A stretch of 64,000 nt of DNA from Enterorhabdus sp. P55 (GTDB taxonomy: Bacteria; Actinomycetota; Coriobacteriia; Coriobacteriales; Eggerthellaceae). Both the position numbers and the translations under genes were made by a program. The stretch spans positions 1 to 64,000 of the forward strand of contig NZ_QWKK01000001.1 in assembly GCF_009911695.1 (NCBI RefSeq), written 5' to 3'. Positions within the stretch are counted from its first letter, which is position 1; each line of letters opens with the position of its first letter. Shown here one piece after another: positions 26,444-37,378 of the stretch. The notes beneath the pieces were generated by a model that was not told where the DNA came from, did no database searches, and saw only the letters and a list, made by a program, of their open reading frames with translations.

Positions 26444-27369
26444 TCGAGGGCTCCTATCAGTTCGTTGACGTCGGACACTCCCTGCTCCTCGCAGTAGTCG
26501 ATGATGCCGTCGATCACGTCCACGGTGGCGCAGGGGTTGGCGAAGTTGGCGGTGCCCACGGCCACGGCGGTGGCGCCGGCGAGCAGGAACTCCACGGCGT
26601 CGGTGCCTGATGTGATGCCGCCCATGCCGAGCACGGGCACCTCCACGGCCTGGGCCACCTGCCAGACCATGCGCAGGGCCACGGGCTTGACGGCCGGGCC
26701 CGAGAAGCCGCCCACCACGCGGGCGAGCTGGGGGCGCCGGCGCCGCGCGTCCACGGCCATGCCGAGCAGCGTGTTGATGAGCGACACCGCATCCGCGCCG
26801 GCCGCCTCCGCGGCGCGGGCTATCTCGGCGATGTCGGTGACGTTGGGCGTGAGCTTGACGATGAGCGGGCGCTTCGTGGCGGCGCGGCACAGTCCCACCA
26901 CCTTTTCCACCGAGGGGACGTGGCAGCCCATGGTCATGCCGCCGGCATCCACGTTGGGGCACGAGATGTTCACCTCGTAGGCGGCCACGGGGGCCTCCTC
27001 GAGGGCCTCGATGACGGCCACGTACTCGTCGAAGCTGTGGCCGGACACGTTGACGATGGCCGTGGCGCCCACCTCGGCGAGCCAGGGAAGCTCGTGCTCC
27101 TTCAGGTGCGCCACGCCGGGGTTCTGAAGCCCGATGGAGTTGAGCATGCCCGAGGGCACCTCGGCGATGCGGGGGCTCGCGTTGCCCTCCCAGCCGTGGA
27201 GCGACACGCCCTTGGTGGTGACGGCGCCGAGGGCGGCCACGTCCACGAAGTCGTGGTACTCCCGCCCGGCCCCGAAGGTGCCCGAGGCGGTGGTGACGGG
27301 GTTTCTCATGGCCAGGCCGCCCAGGTCGACGGCGAGGCTCACCTTGGTATCGCGGGGGGATCGCTGCAT
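26437..27369 (-). CDS. pyrD: dihydroorotate dehydrogenase, class 1B catalytic subunit
   Basis: Oxidises dihydroorotate to orotate with FMN. 310 residues from ATG 27369, which overlaps the pyrK stop (TAATG). N-terminal MRNPVTTASGTFG, NISCPNVDAGGM with the Cys of class 1 enzymes, KLTPNVTDI, and the FMN-phosphate loops GMGGITSGTDA and VAVGTANF. Pairing with pyrK indicates the NAD-linked heterotetrameric 1B form, cytoplasmic and oxygen-independent. Confidence 0.96.
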   Translation of the reverse strand: MQRSPRDTKVSLAVDLGGLAMRNPVTTASGTFGAGREYHDFVDVAALGAVTTKGVSLHGWEGNASPRIAEVPSGMLNSIGLQNPGVAHLKEHELPWLAEVGATAIVNVSGHSFDEYVAVIEALEEAPVAAYEVNISCPNVDAGGMTMGCHVPSVEKVVGLCRAATKRPLIVKLTPNVTDIAEIARAAEAAGADAVSLINTLLGMAVDARRRRPQLARVVGGFSGPAVKPVALRMVWQVAQAVEVPVLGMGGITSGTDAVEFLLAGATAVAVGTANFANPCATVDVIDGIIDYCEEQGVSDVNELIGALEC

Positions 27370-28166
27370 TACCACACCACCTCCGTCGCAGGGAACACGG
27401 GCCCGTCCACGCAGGCCCGGCGCTTGCCGTCCACGGTGTCCACCACGCATGACAGACACGCGCCCACGCCGCAGGCCATGCGGCGCTCAAGGGACACCTC
27501 GCAGAACACGCCGGCCTCGGCGGCCATGGCGGCCACCAGGCGCATGAGCGGCTCGGGACCGCAGCAGGCCACGTAGTCGAAGGGGCGCCCCTCCGCGGCG
27601 GCCGCTGCCAGGGCCTCCTCCACGAGCGGCGTGCAGAAGCCGGCGCGCCCGTAGGTGCCGTCGTCGGTGGAGCAGGCCGGCTCGCAGTCGAGGGCGGCGC
27701 AGAAGCGCTCGCGGGCCACGAGGGCGTCGGCGGTGCCGGCGCCCAGGACGGCGGTCACCTCCACGCCGGCGGCTGCCAGCTCGCAGGCGAGCGGGTGCAG
27801 AGGCGCGCTTCCCACGCCGCCGGCCACGAGCAGCGCGCGGGAGCAGCCCGCGGGGGGCTGCCAGCCGCGGCCGATGGGGCCGATCAGCTCCACGGACCCG
27901 CCGAGGGGAAGCGCCGTCATGCGCTCGGTGCCAAAGCCGAGCACCTGGTACATCATGTCCACGGTGCCCGCCTCTGCGTCGGCGGCGTAGATGCCGAGGG
28001 GGCGACGCAGGATGTGATCGTCCATGCCGGGGACGCGGACGTGGACGAACTGCCCCGGCCGCGCGCCGCCCGCGATGGCAGGGGCCTCCACGGTCATGAG
28101 CCAGATGTTGCACCCGATCTCCTCGTTGACGAGGATGGGCGCCTTCTCGTTGCAAAGGGTGGTCAC
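27369..28166 (-). CDS. pyrK: dihydroorotate dehydrogenase electron transfer subunit
   Basis: 265 residues from GTG 28166. An FAD domain (GQFVHVRVPGMDDHILRRPLGIY), an NAD-binding domain (LLVAGGVGSAPLHPLA) and a C-terminal 2Fe-2S motif CGVGACLSC followed by a fourth Cys in KRRACVDG. It passes electrons from PyrD to NAD. One base overlap with pyrD. A 90 bp gap with a palindrome separates it from carB. Confidence 0.95.
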   Translation of the reverse strand: MTTLCNEKAPILVNEEIGCNIWLMTVEAPAIAGGARPGQFVHVRVPGMDDHILRRPLGIYAADAEAGTVDMMYQVLGFGTERMTALPLGGSVELIGPIGRGWQPPAGCSRALLVAGGVGSAPLHPLACELAAAGVEVTAVLGAGTADALVARERFCAALDCEPACSTDDGTYGRAGFCTPLVEEALAAAAAEGRPFDYVACCGPEPLMRLVAAMAAEAGVFCEVSLERRMACGVGACLSCVVDTVDGKRRACVDGPVFPATEVVW

Positions 28167-28240
28167 GTCCGTCCTTTCCCGCCCCGCAGGGCGTTCATCG
28201 GTCTTGCGTCCAGGGGAAGCACTCGCCTCCCCCGCCTGCC

Positions 28241-28256
28241 GTAGCCTGCGCGCAGG

Positions 28257-28260
<4 letters not shown>
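28241..28260. repeat. perfect 20 bp palindrome over the carB stop codon
   Basis: GTAGCCTGCG followed at once by its exact complement; the carB TAG lies within it. It could stabilise the carB 3' end or tune carB versus pyrK expression (inference). Confidence 0.6.
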
Positions 28261-31490
<3,230 letters not shown>

Positions 31491-32852
31491 TTAGGCCACG
31501 CTCCCTTCCGCGGCGGCGCCGTCCTCGGCGAAGCGCCAGCCGGCCAGGCGGTCCTTCGCGATGTCGATGTCCAGGTAGTCGTCCCGGCCGTCCATGAGGC
31601 GCGTGAACGCGGTGAACAGGTAGTGGGCGTCGGTGGGCCCGGGGGACGCCTCGGGGTGGTACTGCACGCTGAAAGCGGGGATGTCGAGGCAGGCGATGCC
31701 CTCGGCGGTGCCGTCGTTGAGGTTGACGTGGGTGAGCTGGATGCGGCCGAAGCGCTCGTTGGCGACGACGGGCGCGCACGCGGCCCGGGCCCAGAAGCGC
31801 AGGTCGTCCTCATGGCCCCTGAAGCCGGCCGAGAGCTCGGGCACAAGCTCGCCGAGCGAGGGGAACACGAGGCCGAAGCCGTGGTTCTGGGCGGTGATCT
31901 CCACGCGGCCGGTGCGCAGGTTCATGACCGGCTGGTTGCCGCCGCGATGCCCGAACTTGAGCTTCTCGATGGCGGCGCCGCAGGCCTTGGAGATCATCTG
32001 GTGGCCCAGGCAGATGCCGAAGACGGGCACGCGCCCGAGCAGCTGCTCCACCTGGCGATAGGTGCCCTCCACGGCCTCCGGGTCGCCCGGGCCGTTGGAG
32101 AGGAACACGCCGTCGGGGCTCAGGGCCAGCACGTCTTCGGCCGGGGTGTCCCAGGGCACCGCGGTGACGTCGCAGCCCACGCGCACGAGGTTCTCGAGGA
32201 TGGAGCGCTTGGTGCCGCAGTCGTAGGCCACCACCTTGTAGCGGGGCGTGGCGGCGTCGGCCAGGGCGAAGCGCTGGCTGGCGGGCAGGTCAGCGACGGT
32301 GAAGGAGGCCGGCTCGGCACGCGAGACGGTGGCGGCCAGATTCACGCCGACGATGGACTGGCTTGCGCGGGCCTTGGCCACGAGGCTCGCCGGGTCGGCG
32401 TCGGTGGTGGAGAGCACCGCCCGCTGGGCACCATGGTCGCGGATGTGGCGCACGAGGGCGCGCGTGTCGATGCCCTCGGCGGCCACGATGCCGTGCTGCT
32501 CGAGGAAGGCCGGCAGGCTCATCTCAGAGCGCCAGTTGGACGGCGTGGCGCACAGGTCGCGCACGATGAGGCCGCGCAGGGTGGGGTGCTCGGACTGGCA
32601 GTCGTCCAGGTTCACGCCGTAGTTGCCGATCTGCGGGTAGGTCATGGTGATGATCTGGCCGGCGTAGGAGGGGTCGGTGATCACCTCCAGGTAGCCCTCG
32701 AGCGACGTGTTGAAGCAGATCTCGCCGAAGACCTCGCCCTCAGCGCCCGCTGCGGTGCCCTCGAACACGGCCCCGTCCTCGAGCGCCAGCACGGCGCGGC
32801 CGCGCGCGGGCTTCGTCGTGGACGCCAGCAGCTTATCGGATATCTCGCTCAA
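31491..32852 (-). CDS. carA: carbamoyl-phosphate synthase small chain
   Basis: Glutaminase subunit that feeds ammonia to CarB. N-terminal CarA domain (VLALEDGAVFEGTAAG, NTSLEGYLEVITDPSYAGQI), then a class I amidotransferase domain with the nucleophile in FGICLGHQM and the catalytic His/Glu in YHPEASPGP. The proposed start is the TTG at 32852 after AAGGG, giving 453 residues; ORFs reaching 33140 would include the attenuator and are wrong. A GTG at the first strand (RAVLALED) is an alternative, about 22 residues shorter. A ~35-residue acidic tail after the usual end (DYLDIDIAKDRLAGW) makes it longer than most CarA. Confidence 0.93.
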   Translation of the reverse strand: MSEISDKLLASTTKPARGRAVLALEDGAVFEGTAAGAEGEVFGEICFNTSLEGYLEVITDPSYAGQIITMTYPQIGNYGVNLDDCQSEHPTLRGLIVRDLCATPSNWRSEMSLPAFLEQHGIVAAEGIDTRALVRHIRDHGAQRAVLSTTDADPASLVAKARASQSIVGVNLAATVSRAEPASFTVADLPASQRFALADAATPRYKVVAYDCGTKRSILENLVRVGCDVTAVPWDTPAEDVLALSPDGVFLSNGPGDPEAVEGTYRQVEQLLGRVPVFGICLGHQMISKACGAAIEKLKFGHRGGNQPVMNLRTGRVEITAQNHGFGLVFPSLGELVPELSAGFRGHEDDLRFWARAACAPVVANERFGRIQLTHVNLNDGTAEGIACLDIPAFSVQYHPEASPGPTDAHYLFTAFTRLMDGRDDYLDIDIAKDRLAGWRFAEDGAAAEGSVA

Positions 32853-32959
32853 GCCTCTTTCCCTTCTCTTCTGGGCGACCGGCTCCTCCCCCGCCCCGCC
32901 GCGCGCTTCGCGTTGCGCGCAGGGCTCCCTCGCGCCCGGGTTCCCCGGCCCGAGGCGTG

Positions 32960-32986
32960 AAAACGCCCCCGTCACGGACGAGGGCG
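32960..32986 (-). terminator. attenuator terminator ahead of carA
   Basis: Minus strand CGCCCTCGTC, loop CGT, GACGGGGGCG, then TTTTC: a 10 bp stem about 108 nt before the carA start and about 40 nt after the PyrR-type site. It lies inside the leader, so it should be conditional. Confidence 0.8.
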
Positions 32987-33019
32987 CACTGGTGGTGGGG
33001 TTAGGTTGTGTGTCGCGCA

Positions 33020-33088
33020 CCTTGTCGGTCTCTCTGTACCGCCTTAAAGGCTGGAAGACAGTATACGCCGCCTGGGTGCGAATGGGCG
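33020..33088 (-). promoter_or_regulatory. carA promoter and PyrR-type binding loop
   Basis: -10 TATACT at 33060-33065 (minus strand); the -35 region is GC-rich and weak. Nineteen bases further the leader forms CGGT-ACAGAGAG-ACCG (33026-33041) within an outer CCTT...AAGG pairing, like the PyrR anti-antiterminator loop of Bacillus (core CAGAGAGG). An almost identical sequence at the same distance from its -10 precedes pyrR. With UMP bound, PyrR would favour the terminator at 32960. Confidence 0.8.
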
Positions 33089-33197
33089 CGGGAAGCGGGG
33101 AATTCCACGGCCGGCCCCGCGAGCGGCCCCCGCGCGGCACCCGCAGGGCGGGCCGTGGAGGGGCCGCGCGGGGCTGGCGCCCAGAGGAGAGCGGCGA

Positions 33198-33352
33198 AGT
33201 GAGCAGAATCGACGGTTTTGCGACGTTTCAGTCCCTCTTCGAAGGCCTTTGGCGTCGACAACGACACGAACGATCGAATATCGGTATCAAACGCGGAAGA
33301 TCAGGCTATCGCGCAGCCTCCTCATGTCGCAAAACCGTCGATTCTGCTCACT
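33198..33352. repeat. long inverted-repeat element A
   Basis: A 27 bp arm (33198-33224) is perfectly repeated in inverse at 33326-33352 around a 101 nt loop. The arm core GAATCGACGGTTTTGCG resembles the arm of element E (GAATCGGCGGTTTGG). TTGTTGCGCAAC lies 10 bp to the right, also found beside element B. It sits between the divergent carA leader and the Ltp lipoprotein gene. The rest of the carA-lipoprotein gap (32853-33445) holds the attenuator, promoter and a short hairpin near 33406-33426 in front of the lipoprotein start. Confidence 0.85.
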
Positions 33353-33445
33353 TTGGGACGCCTTGTTGCGCAACGAAAGCCGGCGCTTCTCCCCTAGCAT
33401 GGCCCCAGCCGGCTTGGAGGCTGGCTGAGGGAAAAGGAGGAAACC

Positions 33446-34459
33446 ATGGGGTATCAGAAGACAATGGCGACGATGACGGCCTTCGCTCTCGTCGCTGGCC
33501 TTGCCATGACAGGCTGCGCGACGACGGACGGCGAGGGTCAGGGGGCGTCTCTCGCTGAGACGGGGGTCTCCCAGGCGGAGCCGACGCAGACGGTTGAGTT
33601 CGAGGGAGTACGGTTCTCCATCCCTGAGAGCTATCACGAGGGAGCGGCGCCTTCCGATTCCAAGGAATCAGTACTCTACATTGACGAGGAAAAGAACGAC
33701 TACCTGATCCTCATGAAAGTGGAGCTTCCAAAGGAGGCGGGCACGATGCGGGGCGAGCAGATAGTGCACAGCCTCAAGTCGGCTGCTGAGGCGTTCCCCA
33801 AGTCCCTTCTCGGGGAGGAGGTGGAGAGTTACTGCGCCCACCACGACGACTCGTTTGCCATGCCCATCTTCGCTGTCGACCCCTTTGAGTACGAGGGGGA
33901 TCATTACGCCATTCGATCCATTGGCGTGAACGGCAGCTTTTTCATCGTCGCCCAGGCAGTGTGCTCCGAGGACAACCCCGAGAGGCTGGATACCATGCTG
34001 AGCTCATGCGAGTACGTGGACACGCCAAGCTATGACCTCGTCCATGCCGCCACGGCCCTTGTCTGCGGCGAGGATGCGGCCCGGAGTCTTGGGGCACAAG
34101 CCAAGAGCGAGCTGCAGAGCGCCGTACGTCAGCAACAGCAGGAACTCGTCGACGAAGCGAGGGCGAAGGCCACGCCTAGCCAGAAGAGCGCCACGGACAG
34201 GGCGAAGCGCTACTTGGAGGTCAGCGCCTTCTCCAAGGAGGGCTTGATAGCGCAGCTTGAGTACGAGGGGTTCTCTCACGCAGACGCCGAGTTCGGCGCC
34301 ACCTGGGTGGTCGTCAACTGGCCGGAGCAGGCCGACCGTAAGGCTAAGAGCTACCTGGAGATAAAGTCGTTCTCTCGATCGGGACTCATCGAGCAGCTTG
34401 AGTACGAGGGCTTTACCCGCGAGGAAGCTGAGCACGGCGCAGATTCCGTGGGGCTGTAA
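33446..34459 (+). CDS. Ltp-type surface lipoprotein
   Basis: 337 residues with a lipoprotein signal peptide (lipobox LAMTGC, Cys24) from ATG 33446 after AAAAGGAGG. Residues ~50-200 form an unrecognised extracellular domain (YLILMKVELPKEAGTM, EYEGDHYAIRSIGVNGSFFIV). The C-terminus holds two tandem repeats of the Ltp/host cell surface-exposed lipoprotein domain: RAKRYLEVSAFSKEGLIAQL and KAKSYLEIKSFSRSGLIEQL, each followed by EYEGF. In Streptococcus phage TP-J34 this domain blocks phage DNA injection; related domains are also common in ordinary surface proteins. Monocistronic, with its own terminator. Confidence 0.88.
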   Translation: MGYQKTMATMTAFALVAGLAMTGCATTDGEGQGASLAETGVSQAEPTQTVEFEGVRFSIPESYHEGAAPSDSKESVLYIDEEKNDYLILMKVELPKEAGTMRGEQIVHSLKSAAEAFPKSLLGEEVESYCAHHDDSFAMPIFAVDPFEYEGDHYAIRSIGVNGSFFIVAQAVCSEDNPERLDTMLSSCEYVDTPSYDLVHAATALVCGEDAARSLGAQAKSELQSAVRQQQQELVDEARAKATPSQKSATDRAKRYLEVSAFSKEGLIAQLEYEGFSHADAEFGATWVVVNWPEQADRKAKSYLEIKSFSRSGLIEQLEYEGFTREEAEHGADSVGL

Positions 34460-34465
34460 GGAGGC

Positions 34466-34501
34466 GGGGCCGCGTCGGGATGACGCGGCCCCTCTGTTTT
34501 T
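34466..34501 (+). terminator. terminator of the Ltp lipoprotein gene
   Basis: GGGGCCGCGTC (34466-34476), loop GGGAT, GACGCGGCCCC (34482-34492), TCTGTTTTT. It begins 6 bp after the stop. Confidence 0.92.
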
Positions 34502-34505
34502 CGCG

Positions 34506-35477
34506 CTATCCTGGGAGGCCCTCGATGAGGACGAAGGTGGTGGACTCGCCGAGGCGCAGCTGGTCGCCAGGGGCCACCTCCACGGGGGCGGCCTGCCACT
34601 TCCGACGCTCGGCGGCGGGCGGCTCCACCGTCATCTCCTCGCCGGTGAGGCCGCTCACGAGCACCGTGCCGTTGCGCGAGCCGAGGCCCTCGACCCACCA
34701 GCGCCCCGCGTTGTCGCACCAGAGGCGCGCGTGCAGGCCCGACACGTCGGGGCCCACCTTGCTCACCGCGCCCTCGCCGAGGGCCAGGGCGCCGATCTGC
34801 GTGCCCTCCTCGCTCGGGGCAACCCAGTGGGGCTCTCCCACCACCAGGCTGCCCTCCAGGCGCAGCAGGCCGAGCCAGGGGGCGGTCGCCGCGTCGAAGG
34901 CCTCCTGGCGGGGAGCCAGCGCATCGGCGGCGGGCGGCGGCGTCATCAGACCGCTGCCGAACATGGAGAAGGCGAAGCCCTGCGTCTCCGTGGCGGCGCG
35001 GCCCACGTCAGCTGTGCACGCGGCGGTGATCATCAGCACGAGCGCCGCCTCCGCCCGCTCGGTCTCCGAGAGCGACTCCTCCTGGCGGATGCGCTCCATC
35101 AGATTGCGGTAGACGGTCGCGTCCTGGCCGGCGGCCTCCAGGGCCCGGTCCATGGCGCGTCCCTCCTTGCCGAAGACCGCGGCCATCACATCAGAGCGCC
35201 CCCGCGACGAGCGCCTGGCCGAGCTCAGCCGCGCGGCCAGGCGCAGGGCCCCGGCCGTGTAGTCGCAGAACAGGTGGTCGCCTAGGGATGCGACCGGCGC
35301 GTGCACCACGAAGCGGGAGAGCCACGTGCGATCCTCCACGCGGCTCTGGGGGCTGTGCCCATCGGCGAGGGGCCTCCCGGAGAGGATCATGGTGGCCAGC
35401 TCCCGATTGCTCACGCCGCCGTGGCGCTTCATGATGTCGAACAGCACCGCGACGGGGGTGCTCGCAGCAGGACTCAT
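34506..35477 (-). CDS. FHA-domain protein
   Basis: 323 residues. The C-terminal ~110 residues are a forkhead-associated phosphothreonine-binding domain: SKVGPDVSGLHARLW, WWVEGLGSRNGTVLVSG and VAPGDQLRLGESTTFVLIE. The N-terminal ~200 residues are helical with no known domain, starting with a phage-repressor-like helical stretch (VLFDIMKRHGGVSNRELATM). Its ATG overlaps the kinase stop as ATGA, so it is co-translated with the Ser/Thr kinase and probably binds threonines it phosphorylates. Last gene of the three-gene operon. Confidence 0.88.
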   Translation of the reverse strand: MSPAASTPVAVLFDIMKRHGGVSNRELATMILSGRPLADGHSPQSRVEDRTWLSRFVVHAPVASLGDHLFCDYTAGALRLAARLSSARRSSRGRSDVMAAVFGKEGRAMDRALEAAGQDATVYRNLMERIRQEESLSETERAEAALVLMITAACTADVGRAATETQGFAFSMFGSGLMTPPPAADALAPRQEAFDAATAPWLGLLRLEGSLVVGEPHWVAPSEEGTQIGALALGEGAVSKVGPDVSGLHARLWCDNAGRWWVEGLGSRNGTVLVSGLTGEEMTVEPPAAERRKWQAAPVEVAPGDQLRLGESTTFVLIEGLPG

Positions 35478-37378
35478 CGCATCTCCTCAGGAACGGGATC
35501 ATCGAACTCGTAGACGGCCTCCGGCTCGGCCGGGGCGCCATCAGCGTGGGCCGCTGGCGCGCCTGCGGTCAGCGCCGATGCGTCGGCGGCAACCAGGGAG
35601 CGCGCCTCCGCGGCAGCGGGATCTGCGCCCCAGGGCAGCACGGGGCGCCGGGCGGGCCCCTCCCCCGCCTTCTTCGCCGCCGGGCGCGGCGCGCGGGGCG
35701 GGGCCAGGGCATAGTCGGCCGCGAACAGCGGCATCGGCGCCACGGCGGCCATGAGCAGCGCGCCGAAGAGGGAGTCGCGCACCTCCGGCGCCGGCCAGCT
35801 GCCGAGGGCCACCAGGACCGCCGCCGCAACGCCGACAGCGAACGATGCAGCGGCGGCCCGGATGAGGCCGGCGCCCGACCAGCGCGCCCGTCCGCGGGTC
35901 AGCAGCCCCGCCAGGCACGGCGCCAGGAGCACTACCGAGGTCGCGGCTCCCGGCAGCGGCCCCGACCACCAGGGGTCGCCGGCCGGCAGGCTCACCGCCA
36001 TGCCGTCTGTCAGCAGTCCGGCGGACGCCGCCACAGACGCCACCAGGGCCGCGGAGACAGCGCCGATCATACCCCGGGCCACCTTGCGGCCGAGGCCGCG
36101 CCGTCTCGGCGAGCCTCCCTCGCCATCGGGGCCGCAGGGCGCGAGGGGCTCGCCACGCAGAGCGCAGCCGATGTTGCCCGCGTAGTTGCGGCAGAAGCGG
36201 TCGAGGGCGTCGCGCAGGGCGGCCGCTGACGGCCGCCGCTCCTGGTCAGGCGAGAGGGCTGCTTCCAGCAGCGGCTCCAACTGGGAGTCCACCGAGGTGA
36301 GCGCCAGGCGCACCGCGTTGCCTGAGGGCGCGCTCTCCAGGGCCGCCGACGCCTGGCCCACCGCCACGGCCACCTCCGGCTCCTGGCCGAGGATGCCGGC
36401 GATGTCCGCCGCCGCCCCATGGGCGCCGCACAAGGGCTCGAAGGCGAACTCCGTCTTGATGCGGTAGGCGGAGCGGTGCCCGCGCTCGGCGCGGCCGGCA
36501 AAGCTGAGGTCGTAGGGCGGGTGGCCCTCCAGCAGCCGGTAGAGCACGCTCGCGGCCGCGTAGACGTCCACCGCCGGCGAGTGACGCAGCGCCTCGGCGG
36601 CGGCCACGTCCTCGGTGAGCATCTCCGGCGGGGCGTAGTCGGCGGTGGCGCCACGGTGCTCGCCGAGGCGCCCGGTGACGGCGGTGCTGCCTTCGTCGAG
36701 CACCGCCGAGGAGCCGAAGTCGATGAGACGCAGCTCGAAGACGCCCTCTTCCACTTGGTCGCATAGCGAGAGGCGCGCGGTCTCCACCATCACGTTGGCG
36801 GGCGAGATGTCCCGGTGAGCCAGGCCGCACTTCAGCAGGTCCATGCGGGCGAGCAGGTCGAACAGATCGCGCCCGATGCGGGCGGCGGTGAGGGGGCTCA
36901 GGCGCCCGGCATCGTCCACGGCCAGCTGGCGGGCCGCGCGCTCGAGCGTGAGCCCCTCGATCCACTCCATGACCACCACGGGCACGCCATCCGCCAGGCC
37001 GCGGCCGTAGAGCCGAGGGAACCCGCGCAGGCCACTCAGCCGCTGGTGCGCGCGGAACTCCTCCTCGAACGTCGCGCGGAGCGCTGCCTCGGCAGCCTCG
37101 TCGGCGCCCTCGGGGAGCACCAGGAACTTGAGCGCCAGGCGCTCTCCCCGCGGGTTGGCGGCCCGCAGGACCCGTCCGACGCCGCCGCGGCGCTCGGAGG
37201 CCTCGTCGACGAACACGGTGGTGAACCGGCGCAGGTAGCCCTCCCGCGCGCCGTCAGCCAGGTACTCGACCGGCTCGAAGCCCTCGATGCGCACGAGCGA
37301 CATCGCGGACGCGGGCTCGGCGGGATGGGACACGCCGACGTTGGCCGGCTGCGCCATGAGCAGGGTCGCGTCGCTCAC
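35474..37378 (-). CDS. membrane Ser/Thr protein kinase
   Basis: 634 residues from GTG 37378, which overlaps the upstream stop as GTGA. A Hanks-type kinase domain spans about residues 35-410: ATP-anchoring Lys84 (LALKFLVL), HRD at 188-190 (AHRDISPANVM), DFG at 220-222, and ADYAPPE. A basic stretch (PRRRGLGRKVARG) leads to about four membrane helices (roughly 430-560) and an acidic cytoplasmic tail. No PASTA or other sensor domain, so the signal may come through the membrane part or the partner protein encoded upstream. All catalytic residues are present. Confidence 0.9.
   Translation of the reverse strand: MSDATLLMAQPANVGVSHPAEPASAMSLVRIEGFEPVEYLADGAREGYLRRFTTVFVDEASERRGGVGRVLRAANPRGERLALKFLVLPEGADEAAEAALRATFEEEFRAHQRLSGLRGFPRLYGRGLADGVPVVVMEWIEGLTLERAARQLAVDDAGRLSPLTAARIGRDLFDLLARMDLLKCGLAHRDISPANVMVETARLSLCDQVEEGVFELRLIDFGSSAVLDEGSTAVTGRLGEHRGATADYAPPEMLTEDVAAAEALRHSPAVDVYAAASVLYRLLEGHPPYDLSFAGRAERGHRSAYRIKTEFAFEPLCGAHGAAADIAGILGQEPEVAVAVGQASAALESAPSGNAVRLALTSVDSQLEPLLEAALSPDQERRPSAAALRDALDRFCRNYAGNIGCALRGEPLAPCGPDGEGGSPRRRGLGRKVARGMIGAVSAALVASVAASAGLLTDGMAVSLPAGDPWWSGPLPGAATSVVLLAPCLAGLLTRGRARWSGAGLIRAAAASFAVGVAAAVLVALGSWPAPEVRDSLFGALLMAAVAPMPLFAADYALAPPRAPRPAAKKAGEGPARRPVLPWGADPAAAEARSLVAADASALTAGAPAAHADGAPAEPEAVYEFDDPVPEEMR

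Noticed and set aside
25691-27490. 599-codon minus-strand reading covering pyrF and pyrD region
   Set aside because: Only its last 250 codons are real (pyrF); the first part is pyrD read in the wrong frame, so this is not a fusion.
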